Source: Puia sp.
GTDB lineage: Bacteria; Bacteroidota; Bacteroidia; Chitinophagales; Chitinophagaceae
Direction of reading: 5' to 3'
DNA: 64,000 nucleotides
Assembly (NCBI GenBank): GCA_031292515.1
Contig: JARLGZ010000172.1
Coordinates: 124,001-188,000, forward strand
Below the pieces are notes generated by a model, which was given only the letters and a program-made list of their open reading frames with translations, ran no database searches and had not been told where the DNA came from. Each line of letters starts with the position of its first letter. Within the stretch, counting starts at the first letter, position 1. Shown here one piece after another: positions 25,259 through 33,939 of the stretch. The position numbers and the translations under genes are program-made.

Positions 25259-25316
25259 AAGCTGACTGAAACGGGCATTTCAACCGGAGTGGTCCGGGAA
25301 ATTCCGAACTATATAC

Positions 25317-25350
25317 AAAGGTTATCTCAAAAAGATAACCTTTTTCTTTT
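25317..25350 (+). terminator. Intrinsic terminator after the 42-residue lipoprotein gene
   Basis: AAAGGTTATCT (25317-25327), loop CAAAA, AGATAACCTTT (25333-25343), then TTCTTTT. Eleven perfect base pairs. Confidence 0.85.
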
Positions 25351-25387
25351 GCCGTTGTTATAGTAGCGGCAATAAAACAACACAATC

Positions 25388-25717
25388 ATGAATTGGATAC
25401 CGCTCAACGATCCGACCCAGCTGGAAGAAATCAAGACGCGTTCGGCCGGGCGTCCCCAGGTCATTTTTAAACACAGCACCAGCTGCTCTATCAGCAAAAT
25501 GGTCCTGAACCGCCTGGAAAGGAACGAAGCACCGGCCTCGCTGGATTTTTATTTCCTCGACCTCTTAAAATACCGCCCCGTTTCCAACCAGGTGGCAGAA
25601 ACCTTCCGGATCACCCACCAATCGCCGCAGGTATTGCTCATCCGGGATGGGAAATGCGTATACGACGAGAGCCATACGGGTATTTCGATGGATGAGATCC
25701 TCGAGGTGGCGTCCTGA
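25388..25717 (+). CDS. ytxJ: Bacillithiol-system redox protein YtxJ
   Basis: 109 residues of thioredoxin-like fold. The family motif FKHSTSCSISKMVLNRL with the single redox cysteine at 33 and the following FYFLDLLKYRPVSNQVAETF, HQSPQVLLIRDGKCVYDESH are characteristic of YtxJ (DUF2847), proposed to act as a monothiol bacilliredoxin. Its presence implies bacillithiol as the low-molecular thiol, as in other Bacteroidota. The last two codons and the stop are included in a 10-bp tandem duplication. Confidence 0.9.
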   Translation: MNWIPLNDPTQLEEIKTRSAGRPQVIFKHSTSCSISKMVLNRLERNEAPASLDFYFLDLLKYRPVSNQVAETFRITHQSPQVLLIRDGKCVYDESHTGISMDEILEVAS

Positions 25718-25730
25718 GACGTCCTGAGAA
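25711..25730. repeat. 10-bp tandem duplication across the ytxJ stop
   Basis: GTCCTGAGAC followed by GTCCTGAGAA. The first copy contains the ytxJ TGA (25715-25717). Confidence 0.75.
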
Positions 25731-25760
25731 ACAGGTCGGGAAGGGCCGGCCTGACGGCCC

Positions 25761-26348
25761 TCATTTGCCGGTGGCGGTCTCCTTTCCTTGTGTGCTGACC
25801 CGGAACGGGACGGTCATGTATCCTTCGGAAGCCCGCTGTTTGCCGATGGCGTCGTAGATCGCCGGATCATCCGGCGCCCAAGTTGCCAGCCCGTCCACAT
25901 ACCGGTTGTACATGCAAAACGCCGCGGCAATCAGTACGGTATCATGGATCTCTTTATCGGTGGCGCCCTGCTCCCTGGCAAAAGCTATATCGGCGGGCAG
26001 CACTTTCCTGCCATCCTGCTGCACTTTGGCGGCGATCTTCAGCAAGGCCTTTAATTTGTCGCTGATGGCGGCGTTCGCAGGATCACGCACCACCTGCTCC
26101 ACCAGGTCTCCGTCACCATCCAGCTGATACTTGGCGATGGCCCCATGTGTGGAAGCGCAGTATTTGCATTGGTTCAGACTGGAAGTATAGGTGGCGATCA
26201 GTTCCCGTTCGCCAGGGGTAAGCGTGGAAGTCGCCGGGTCGTGCAGGAGTGTCTGGACCAGGTGATTCAAAGGCAGCGCGGTGACCGGGCTGTACATAAA
26301 GAGGCTCCGGATTCCCGGGAAACCCTCCGGCAAAGCTACATGTGGCAT
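25761..26348 (-). CDS. AhpD-like / carboxymuconolactone decarboxylase-family peroxidase-related protein
   Basis: 195 residues, all helical. The AhpD-type redox site is C61-K-Y-C64 with H68 (NQCKYCASTHG), followed by EQGATDKEIHDTVLIAAAFC, as in the peroxidase-related (TIGR01926-type) group. Such proteins reduce peroxide using a thiol partner. It lies between ytxJ (convergent) and the OB-fold gene, which shares its strand, 58 bp apart. The neighbouring bacillithiol protein makes a shared redox role plausible. Confidence 0.88.
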   Translation of the reverse strand: MPHVALPEGFPGIRSLFMYSPVTALPLNHLVQTLLHDPATSTLTPGERELIATYTSSLNQCKYCASTHGAIAKYQLDGDGDLVEQVVRDPANAAISDKLKALLKIAAKVQQDGRKVLPADIAFAREQGATDKEIHDTVLIAAAFCMYNRYVDGLATWAPDDPAIYDAIGKQRASEGYMTVPFRVSTQGKETATGK

Positions 26349-26406
26349 ATTTTTTATTTTTTTATTGAAAAATCGGACAATTTACTCCCCGCTCACTACT
26401 GACTAC

Positions 26407-26787
26407 TCACTCCCTCACCTGCGCCGCCTGGTGGATCACGATCTGGGGCTTGCCTTTGAACAATTCGATCTTGCCCGAAACGGTCAGGTTCTTGTTGAGG
26501 AATTGCTCCTCGGGTTTAAAGGAAAAAAGTTTCCTTTCCGGTCCGAAGATCACCACCGTGAGTAGCTGGTGCGGATAGGCTCCGCCAAGATTGATCAGGG
26601 TTGGCTGTTTCGCGCCGCTCTCCAGGTATCGCGCGCCAAAGACCTTACCGCTGACAGTTACGCTGTCGCCGACATGTTTACCGGCGTCTGCAAGCTGGAT
26701 GGCGCTCTGCGCGCGGGCGCCCATCGGTATAGAGGCCGCAAAAGCCCCGGTCAGCAGGACCAGGCAAATGAAAAATGACTTCTTCAT
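26407..26787 (-). CDS. Exported OB-fold protein of unknown function
   Basis: 126 residues with a signal peptide (SFFICLVLLTGAFAASIPMG, cleavage near ARA-QS). The mature part has the beta pattern of a small OB-fold (GKHVGDSVTVSGKVFGARYL, TLINLGGAYPHQLLTVVIFG, NKNLTVSGKIELFKGKPQIV), like the nucleic-acid-binding-type OB domains that also occur in periplasmic proteins. No catalytic residue can be named. The stop codon (26407-26409) is the first word of a short GTGAG/GTCAG-type repeat running to about 26385. Confidence 0.75.
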   Translation of the reverse strand: MKKSFFICLVLLTGAFAASIPMGARAQSAIQLADAGKHVGDSVTVSGKVFGARYLESGAKQPTLINLGGAYPHQLLTVVIFGPERKLFSFKPEEQFLNKNLTVSGKIELFKGKPQIVIHQAAQVRE

Positions 26788-26845
26788 ATTAAAAGTTTAT
26801 ATGAAGATAAGAAATACAGCAGGCAAATAATTTTCCCCGTTATGT

Positions 26846-26861
26846 CATTATTTTAATAATG
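26846..26861. promoter_or_regulatory. Perfect inverted repeat between divergent genes
   Basis: CATTATT-TT-AATAATG. It lies 59 bp from the OB-fold gene start and 33 bp from the start at 26894, so it could be an operator for either; no regulator is known. Confidence 0.35.
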
Positions 26862-26893
26862 AATCTCTACATTCAGTAATTAAAATACCCCGT

Positions 26894-27295
26894 ATGTCGA
26901 CCTCTCCTTCCATCATGGCCCTTCATTTCCGTTACAGGCTTTGGATAGCTGAAATGAATGCCGATATCAACGTATTGCGGATCTTCGAAGATTATGCAGC
27001 CGAACTGGCCACCAAGAACAGCGACCCTGCCGTAAAGAAGGGAATCGCCGATTTCAAAAATGAATTCGTGGGTCTCCGGACCCAGATCGACGAGCTGAGA
27101 CACGAGATGCATCTCTGCAAAATGTCGCTGGCAGCGGACGCGCGGGAATCCACGCAGAAAGAGGCTGCAAAGGGAAAAAAGAAACCCGCCTTATCGGCCG
27201 ATCATGCGGCGCTCAAAAAGCGATATACCACCTACCGGAAAAAATTCAATACTGTAAAAAAAGAGTTCGGCCTCTTTGAGGCCAGATGGCTGTAA
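26894..27295 (+). CDS. Hypothetical helical protein with basic linker
   Basis: 133 residues, no signal peptide or membrane helix. Two charged helical stretches (FRYRLWIAEMNADINVLRIF, GLRTQIDELRHEMHLCKMSL) and a Lys-rich segment (KEAAKGKKKPALSADHAALK) before a terminal helix (FNTVKKEFGLFEARWL) suggest a coiled-coil protein, possibly binding nucleic acid or a partner. I do not recognise a family. Monocistronic. Confidence 0.7.
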   Translation: MSTSPSIMALHFRYRLWIAEMNADINVLRIFEDYAAELATKNSDPAVKKGIADFKNEFVGLRTQIDELRHEMHLCKMSLAADARESTQKEAAKGKKKPALSADHAALKKRYTTYRKKFNTVKKEFGLFEARWL

Positions 27296-27376
27296 GAACT
27301 TTCCGGGAACCGTGGTTGCAAAACCCTTCCGGGAATGCCAGGAACGCACAGGGTACCTGAATATACCTCCGGATTT

Positions 27377-28876
27377 CTATCCCGCCGTGACTTCGGCCCC
27401 CGCGGATGTCTTCGAGCCTTCCCGCCTCAACGCATTTCTCCGCAGATAATAAACGGGTATTCCGAGCAGGGCGATGATCAGGCCCGGCCAGGTGAACCCC
27501 GGTTTATAGACGATCAATAGTCCGCAAAAGCAGAGCCCCATGAGGATGTAGACGGCCGGCAGTACCGGGTAGCCGATCGCTTTATAAGGCCGCTCATGAC
27601 CGGGCCTCTTCACCCTGAGAATATAGATGCCGAAAATGGTGAGGATATAAAAAAGCACGACTACAAAACTGATCATGTCCAGCAGGTCCCCGTATCTTCC
27701 GCTCAAACAGAGGACCGATGCCATTCCGGCCTGCATCCACAGCGCGAAGCCCGGTACGGCCTGCTTGTTCAGGACACCGGTCCGGCGAAAAAAAAGCCCA
27801 TCCCGGGCCATACTATAATAGACCCTGGCACCCGCGAGGATCAGACCATTGTTGCATCCAAAAGTCGCAATCATGATCATCACCGCGATCACCGCGGTAC
27901 CGGCAGGTCCAAAAGTCGCATCGGCGGCCACGATGCCCACCCGGTCTTTCTCAGCAGACGCGATGGCATGCAAAGGCAATTCGGCTGTAAACATCAGGTT
28001 CAGCAATACATAAAGTATAGTGACGATCACGGTGCCCAGGAGCAGGCTAAGACCGATATTTCGTTTGGGGTTATTGATCTCCCCGGCGACGAAAGTGACA
28101 TTGTTCCAGGCATCATAGCTTACGATGGCTCCTACCAGCGCCGCGGCGACGGCGCCCCATAAAGCGGGCTTATCCGTATATTCCCGGAAGGATCCGGACA
28201 GATCGATCGACCGGAGCTTCCATGCATCCGACCAATTGGCGCTCCAGACATCGTGTTTCAAAAAGACCAGCCCGAACAGGATGAGCCCGGCCATGCTAAG
28301 CACCTTGGTCAACGTGAACGTAGTCTGTATGATTTTCCCGTTTCGTATTCCGCGGGTATTGATCCAGGTGAGCAGCGCGATCGTAGCGATAGCCAGCGCC
28401 TGGGCCGGAGAGACCCTGAAGCTTCCCACCGAAAACAGCACCCTGTCCTCGCTGACAGCCGGCACAAAATAGGCCAGGAACTTATAAAATGATACGCCTA
28501 CCGCGGCGATGGTACCGGTCTGTATCACGGTAAAGAGGCTCCAGCCATAGAGAAAGGCGACGAGGGGATTGTAGGCTTCTTTCAGATAGACATACTGGCC
28601 GCCCGCACGGGGATACATGCCGCTCAGCTCCCCATAGCTAAGCGCCGCCGTCAGGGTCATAAAGCCCCCTATCAGCCATACGGCGATCAGCCAGCCGGCG
28701 GAGCCCGTGTGTCTTGTAATATCGGCGCTGACGATAAAAATACCAGATCCGATCATACTGCCGGCGACGAGCAGTGTCGCGTCCAGCAAACCCAGTTCCC
28801 GTTTCCAGCCGGCCGCCTGATCGGCTGATTCCGCTGCCTGACCGGCAGATTCCTTTGACATAGTTATTTTTTGCAT
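27377..28876 (-). CDS. APC-family amino-acid permease
   Basis: 499 residues with about 12 helices and APC motifs: LDATLLVAGSMIGSGIFIVS near the N-terminus, MYPRAGGQYVYLKEAYNPLV, and FGCNNGLILAGARVYYSMAR. Inner-membrane uptake or exchange of an amino acid or amine. It is the last gene of the leftward SusC-SusD-amidohydrolase-amidohydrolase-monooxygenase series, 60 bp after the monooxygenase, which suggests it imports the product made in the periplasm. The exact substrate is not evident. Confidence 0.93.
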   Translation of the reverse strand: MQKITMSKESAGQAAESADQAAGWKRELGLLDATLLVAGSMIGSGIFIVSADITRHTGSAGWLIAVWLIGGFMTLTAALSYGELSGMYPRAGGQYVYLKEAYNPLVAFLYGWSLFTVIQTGTIAAVGVSFYKFLAYFVPAVSEDRVLFSVGSFRVSPAQALAIATIALLTWINTRGIRNGKIIQTTFTLTKVLSMAGLILFGLVFLKHDVWSANWSDAWKLRSIDLSGSFREYTDKPALWGAVAAALVGAIVSYDAWNNVTFVAGEINNPKRNIGLSLLLGTVIVTILYVLLNLMFTAELPLHAIASAEKDRVGIVAADATFGPAGTAVIAVMIMIATFGCNNGLILAGARVYYSMARDGLFFRRTGVLNKQAVPGFALWMQAGMASVLCLSGRYGDLLDMISFVVVLFYILTIFGIYILRVKRPGHERPYKAIGYPVLPAVYILMGLCFCGLLIVYKPGFTWPGLIIALLGIPVYYLRRNALRREGSKTSAGAEVTAG

Positions 28877-28936
28877 GTTGTATCCATTTCTGCTGGATGC
28901 TGGATTATTGTTGCCTATCTCCAGCCTGCACGCGTT

Positions 28937-30103
28937 TTACCGCAGCTCCGCAGTCGTGAGCGGGGTGACGGGTTCGGTAGCCGGGGTACGCCCCTGCAGA
29001 ACCGACATCTTCGCATGGGGAATTTGCCCCAGAATCAGCCGGGCGCACTCCCCTGCTTCTTCGATCAGCGGAAATCCCGAGAATACAAAAGACCGGAAAC
29101 CCATGTCCATGTAACGGTTCAGCTTTTGCAGGATTTGGTCGGGGTCTCCGACCAGCGCGCCTCCGCAGCCCGAGAAGACCTTGCCGATGCCCGTCCACAA
29201 GAGTGGTTCTATATACCCTTCTTCGTCGGCCAGTTCATCCCGCAGCCGGTCCTGTCTGACTACGCCCAGCGAACGGGAATCTTCGGAGCGGCTCCGGATC
29301 TCAAGACCGCGCTTTTCATCGAACTTCGACATCAGCTTCCTGACATAGGCTTTCGCCTCCTTCTCAGTTCCCCGCGGCACGATATGTATCCGCAGACCAA
29401 AATCCAGGGTCCGTCCATAGGAAGCGGCCCGGGTGCTCATGTCCTGCATGGTCTCATACATGCTCTCTTCGGTCTCCGGCCACATAAGAAACATATCGCA
29501 ATGACGGGCGCATACGTCCCTGGCGCCCTCCGAGGTACCTCCGAAATACAGGAGCGGACCTCCATTCTGCTGGTAAGGCCTGGACGGATCCGAAGGCAGG
29601 TCGAATTGGTATAACTCGCCCCGGTGCTGGATCCTCTCCTGTGTCCATGCCTGCCGGAGGATTTCGATGGTCTCGGAGCACCGCTGATATCGCAGGGCGG
29701 GGTTCTCCCGCAAACCCGGCAGATCGGAATTGATAATATTGATGGTCAGCCTTCCTTTCAGCAGATGGTCCAGGCAGGCGATCGCACGGGCCAGCATCGG
29801 CGGATGCATTTCTCCGGTGCGTATCGCGGTGAGCAAATTGATCGTCGACGTCATCGGGGCGACCCCATTGGCAAAACTCAGTACATCCTGTCCCACAGTA
29901 TAGGCGCTGGGCAGCAGCACATTGTCAAAAGCCAGCCTTTCCGCATTCAGCACGATGTCCTTGCTATGTTCAAAATTGGCGCGCCGCTCATTGTCCAGGA
30001 CGCCCAGGTATTCGGTGTCGCCCCCGCAGAGGTCGCTAAACCAGGATATTTCCGCTACGCGTCGGGGCGTGCGTATCGGAACGGTAGTAATTGTGGATAA
30101 CAC
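28937..30103 (-). CDS. LLM-class flavin-dependent monooxygenase, SsuD-like
   Basis: 388 residues, close to SsuD (about 380). TIM-barrel bacterial-luciferase fold: [96 protein letters not shown]. SsuD-type enzymes use FMNH2 and oxygen to cleave alkanesulfonates or related compounds; other members oxidise amines, sulfones or heterocycles. No signal peptide, so cytoplasmic. No flavin reductase gene is adjacent. It sits between the amidohydrolases and the permease (33 and 60 bp). Confidence 0.9.
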   Translation of the reverse strand: MLSTITTVPIRTPRRVAEISWFSDLCGGDTEYLGVLDNERRANFEHSKDIVLNAERLAFDNVLLPSAYTVGQDVLSFANGVAPMTSTINLLTAIRTGEMHPPMLARAIACLDHLLKGRLTINIINSDLPGLRENPALRYQRCSETIEILRQAWTQERIQHRGELYQFDLPSDPSRPYQQNGGPLLYFGGTSEGARDVCARHCDMFLMWPETEESMYETMQDMSTRAASYGRTLDFGLRIHIVPRGTEKEAKAYVRKLMSKFDEKRGLEIRSRSEDSRSLGVVRQDRLRDELADEEGYIEPLLWTGIGKVFSGCGGALVGDPDQILQKLNRYMDMGFRSFVFSGFPLIEEAGECARLILGQIPHAKMSVLQGRTPATEPVTPLTTAELR

Positions 30104-30136
30104 GGTATCTATTTTGGTGGTTGAAAAATCTTACTA

Positions 30137-31933
30137 TCAGTTTTTCCGGTAGATCGTCTTGCCTTCCTTGATCGTCTCCAGCACATGGATGTCTTTGATC
30201 TTCAGCGGATCGATCGTCGTAGGATCGTCGGAGAGAATGACCAGGTCGGCCAGTTTCCCTTTCTCCAGCGAACCCTTCGTCTTCTCCTCGAAATATTCAT
30301 AGGCGCCGTTGATCGTGATGGCCCGGAGCCCTTCTATCGGCGTCAGCCGTTCATCCGGACCGATGACCTGCCCGGTACGGGACACCCGGTTGACCGATGT
30401 CCAGAGGAGGAAAAGCTGGCTCAGCGGCGTTACCCCGTAATCGGTATGATTGGTAATGACGATGCCTCTTTTCAAGGCTGACTTAACGGGGCTCTCAAAC
30501 CAGCCACGCTCCTTGCCGAGGTTACGCACATGCACATCCCCCCAAAAAAAAGTATGGTTCGTGAAGAAAGAAGGCAGCATACCCAATTCCTTGTATTTAT
30601 CGAGTTGGTCGGCCCTGGTGAACTGGGCATGGATCACTACCGGTCTACGGCCCAGACTGGTGGTATTCAACTCCCTGTCCGCATTTTCAATGGCCTTGAT
30701 ATACATGTCAATCGTCGCATCGCCATTGCAGTGTACGAAGAAACGGATATTGTTTTTAAAGTCCTTTGCTACCGCCGCATTGAACTGTTCCTGCGTAACT
30801 GTCGGAATTCCCCTGCAATCGTCACCGGTGCAGCCGGGAACGTCCACCAGGTAGGGCCGGGTGAAGTAGGCTGTCTTTCCTTGCGGGCTTCCGTCGGCGA
30901 TCAATTTGGTGCCGGCCAGTTTCAGATGGTGGTCCAGCACCCCGAAATGATAGGCGGCCGTATCCGCGAGCAGCCTGTCGACGGTCTCATAGGCCGGGAG
31001 GGATTCGATATCGATATACAAGGCATCGGCGGCGGCAGCCTTTCTCAGCAGTTCGAGCGACTCGAAACCCGTCCGTCCTTCCTGGGCCGTGGTGATGCCG
31101 TTACTGGCGTAGAATTGTTCCTGGTCTTTGATCTCCTGCAATTGCTCCTCCCAGGTCGGTTTTTTATTGCGCTCCCTTTTCAATAAGGCGCCCGCATGTT
31201 CCTGGAGTAAGCCGGTGGGCTCGTTGGTCCCTGGTTTGCGGACGATCATGCCGCCGGCGGGGTTCTTTGTCGTGCTGTCGATTCCGGAGACCCTGAGGGC
31301 ATAGGAGTTGACGAGGACCATATGTCCCGAGACATGCTGCAGGGCCACCGGGTTATTGGGAAATGCCGCGTCGAGGTCTTCTTTTACGGGGTGACGGCCT
31401 TCCGCAAGCTGATCCTGGTCGTACCCGAACCCGGTGATCCACTCCCCGTCTTTGATATGATTCTTCTCCTTGAACGCCTGGAGGGCGGCGACGATATCGG
31501 GGATGCTCTTCACCGTCCCGACAGGAGGCGCCGACAGGTCGACGGCTTTTGAACGGCCCAGTCCCATAAAATGGCTATGACCGTCGATAAACCCCGGGAT
31601 CAGCGTCTTGCCCTGCAGGTCGACGACCTGTGTCGCGGTCCCTTTTAGTTTTTTGATGGAAGCCGTGGCGCCTACGGCGAGGATCCTGCCGTCCTTCACG
31701 GCCAGGGCCTGTGCGACCGTGTTGGCGGAGTCTACCGTGATGACCCTGCCGTTGATATAAATAATGTCTGCGGTCTCCCTGGGAACAACAGCCGATTCCA
31801 TGGAAGCAACACGGGATTCCGTGGCAGGAGGAATAGGCGAGCTGAGGGATTCCTGCGACTGGTTCGCCTTCTGGACCGCGGCCAGGGACAGGACGAAGAG
31901 GCTCGGGGCCAGTAAAAAAAGATTCTTGTTCAT
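30137..31933 (-). CDS. Exported metal-dependent amidohydrolase (YtcJ/AepA-like), copy 1
   Basis: 598 residues with an N-terminal signal peptide (FLLAPSLFVLSLAAVQKANQ). Amidohydrolase_3 architecture: DIIYINGRVITVDSANTVAQ, the metal HxH in GFIDGHSHFMGLG, a second histidine in FFVHCNGDATIDMYIK, a third in RRPVVIHAQFTRAD, and an aspartate in NHTDYGVTPLS. Members hydrolyse N-acyl or N-formyl amides and related bonds. Its gene product is clearly paralogous to the next gene, with nearly identical C-termini. Part of the leftward operon, 29 bp after copy 2. Confidence 0.92.
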   Translation of the reverse strand: MNKNLFLLAPSLFVLSLAAVQKANQSQESLSSPIPPATESRVASMESAVVPRETADIIYINGRVITVDSANTVAQALAVKDGRILAVGATASIKKLKGTATQVVDLQGKTLIPGFIDGHSHFMGLGRSKAVDLSAPPVGTVKSIPDIVAALQAFKEKNHIKDGEWITGFGYDQDQLAEGRHPVKEDLDAAFPNNPVALQHVSGHMVLVNSYALRVSGIDSTTKNPAGGMIVRKPGTNEPTGLLQEHAGALLKRERNKKPTWEEQLQEIKDQEQFYASNGITTAQEGRTGFESLELLRKAAAADALYIDIESLPAYETVDRLLADTAAYHFGVLDHHLKLAGTKLIADGSPQGKTAYFTRPYLVDVPGCTGDDCRGIPTVTQEQFNAAVAKDFKNNIRFFVHCNGDATIDMYIKAIENADRELNTTSLGRRPVVIHAQFTRADQLDKYKELGMLPSFFTNHTFFWGDVHVRNLGKERGWFESPVKSALKRGIVITNHTDYGVTPLSQLFLLWTSVNRVSRTGQVIGPDERLTPIEGLRAITINGAYEYFEEKTKGSLEKGKLADLVILSDDPTTIDPLKIKDIHVLETIKEGKTIYRKN

Positions 31934-31962
31934 GAAATGGTGGTTAAAATTTATAATATCAA

Positions 31963-33699
31963 TCAGCTTCTCTTATAAACCGTCTTGCCTTCCTTGATGG
32001 TCTCCAGCACTTTTATGTCCTTGATCTTTTCCGGGTCCGTCGTCGTCGGGTCGTCGGAAAGAATGACGAGATCAGCCAGCTTACCTTTCTCCAGCGATCC
32101 CTTGCTCTTCTCTTCAAAGTATTCGTAAGCCCCATTGATCGTCAGCGCCCGCAGGCCTTCCTGCGGCGTCAGACGCTGACCGGGCCCGATGGTCACCCCG
32201 CTGCGGGATTCCCGGTTGACCGACGACCACAGGATAAATAAGGGGTTGATCGGCGTCACCGGAAAATCGGAATGATTCGTGAAAACGATCTGCTTATCCA
32301 GCGCGGCCTTTACGGGGCTGGAAAAGAAAGCCCGGTCCTTTCCCAGGTTGCGGATATGCACATCTCCCCAGAAAAAAGTGTGGTTGGTAAAAAAAGAGGG
32401 CAGAAAACCCAGCTCTTTGTATTTGTCCAGCTGGTCGGGCCGGGTGAACTGGGCATGGATCACTACCGGTCTGCGATCCAGGCTGGACGTACCAAGTACG
32501 CTATCTGCGTTTTCGACGGCCCGGATATACCGGTCTATCGCTGCGTCACCGTTGCAATGCACATAGACCTGGACATGGTTCCTGAAGCCCTTTATAACGG
32601 CCTCGTTTAACTGCAGTTGGGTAAAGTTCGGGAAACCGCGGTAGCCGGCGGTATCGCCAGGCAACTGTGTCGTATAGGGCTCCGTGAAAAAGGCGGTCCT
32701 CCCCTGCGGGGAGCCATCCGAAATGAGCTTAAAACCCGCGAGCTTCAGGTGGTTCTTATAGGTATTAAAAGAATAATAAGGATTTGCAAGCAACTTGTCG
32801 AGAATGGGATAACCCGGCAACGCATCGATATCGATGATAAGCAGGTTGCTGTCCGCGGCTTTTTCCAGGAGATCCACCGATGCCAGGCTTGAATAACCGT
32901 CCTGCGCCGTCGTAACGCCAAAGCTGGCATAATACTCCTCTTTTTGCTTCAGACCCGCCAATCTTTCGGGAAGCGTCTTCTCCTTCACCGGGGCGATCTT
33001 CAACAGGTAGGAAGCATGTTCCTGCAATAGCCCGGTCGGCTCGCGGGTCCCTGGTTTACGAACGATAAAACCGCCGGGAGGATTGGCGGTGGAACTATCG
33101 ATACCCGAAATACGCAAGGCAAAGGAATTGACGACCAGCATGTGACCGTTGATATTGGTGATACCCACAGGGTTGTCCGGAAAGGCCGCATCGAGGTCTT
33201 CTTTCTGCGGATGCCTCTTTTCGGCAAGCTGGTCCTGGTCATAGCCGTATCCGTTGATCCATTCCCCCGGCTTTATATGATGTACCTCCTTGAATTGCCG
33301 CAATGCCGCGACGATGCCGGGAATGTCCTTTATAGGACCCATGGGTGGCGAACCCAGGTTGACATAGGCACCCGGATCAAATTCCATGATATGACTATGC
33401 CCGTCAATAAAACCAGGCAAGAGTGTTTTCCCGCGCAGATCGATTACGCGGGTGGCCGGTCCTTTCAGCTTCCTGACGACAGCTGCCTGTCCGATAGCCT
33501 CGATCCTGCCATCTTTCACGGCCAGGGCCTCGGCCAGGCTGTTAGCTGAATCGATCGTAAGGATCCTGCCGCCGATATAAATGATGTCCGCGTAAGCGGT
33601 CCTGGCCGGTGGTTTCCCCGGTCCCCGGAATCCGGAGAGGAGGAGGAAGAGCCCGGCGGCAAAGGCCGAAAATCGATTGTATTGCATATACCGTATCAT
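31963..33699 (-). CDS. Exported metal-dependent amidohydrolase (YtcJ/AepA-like), copy 2
   Basis: 578 residues with the same motifs as copy 1 (GFIDGHSHIMEFD, VYVHCNGDAAIDRYIR, RRPVVIHAQFTRPD, NHSDFPVTPINPL), arising by tandem duplication. Signal peptide around SAFAAGLFLLLSGFRG. The annotated start at 33699 gives MIRYMQYNRFS; the first codons are encoded in the low-complexity DNA that fills the gap to susD, and the ATG four codons on (33687) is an equal candidate. The substitutions near the second metal region (EFDPG against GLGRS) suggest a different substrate preference. Confidence 0.9.
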   Translation of the reverse strand: MIRYMQYNRFSAFAAGLFLLLSGFRGPGKPPARTAYADIIYIGGRILTIDSANSLAEALAVKDGRIEAIGQAAVVRKLKGPATRVIDLRGKTLLPGFIDGHSHIMEFDPGAYVNLGSPPMGPIKDIPGIVAALRQFKEVHHIKPGEWINGYGYDQDQLAEKRHPQKEDLDAAFPDNPVGITNINGHMLVVNSFALRISGIDSSTANPPGGFIVRKPGTREPTGLLQEHASYLLKIAPVKEKTLPERLAGLKQKEEYYASFGVTTAQDGYSSLASVDLLEKAADSNLLIIDIDALPGYPILDKLLANPYYSFNTYKNHLKLAGFKLISDGSPQGRTAFFTEPYTTQLPGDTAGYRGFPNFTQLQLNEAVIKGFRNHVQVYVHCNGDAAIDRYIRAVENADSVLGTSSLDRRPVVIHAQFTRPDQLDKYKELGFLPSFFTNHTFFWGDVHIRNLGKDRAFFSSPVKAALDKQIVFTNHSDFPVTPINPLFILWSSVNRESRSGVTIGPGQRLTPQEGLRALTINGAYEYFEEKSKGSLEKGKLADLVILSDDPTTTDPEKIKDIKVLETIKEGKTVYKRS

Positions 33700-33935
33700 T
33701 ATATCGTTTGAAGTTTAGTTCGAAGTATCGCCGTATCAGTTGTACGACCGTATCAGCTGTACCGTCCCATCGTTTGTTTGTATTGTCTTATCGTTTTTAT
33801 CATTGTATCACTTTTATCGTCGTATAGTTTATATCGCCGTTCCAGCCGTTCCATTTGTCTCCCGTTCCATTTGTCTCCCGCTCCATTTATATCGTCTGTG
33901 TCCCGTATCGAATGGACCATTTCAGCGCCCCCGAT
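33700..33935. repeat. Low-complexity spacer with 16-bp tandem repeat between susD and amidohydrolase genes
   Basis: About 235 bp built of drifting short words (on the + strand CGTATC, TATCGT, TATCGTCG) with an exact-to-near tandem of CCGTTCCATTTGTCTC at 33846, 33862 and 33878. It lies inside the operon and reaches into the first codons of the downstream amidohydrolase. Confidence 0.75.
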
Positions 33936-33939
33936 CCTG

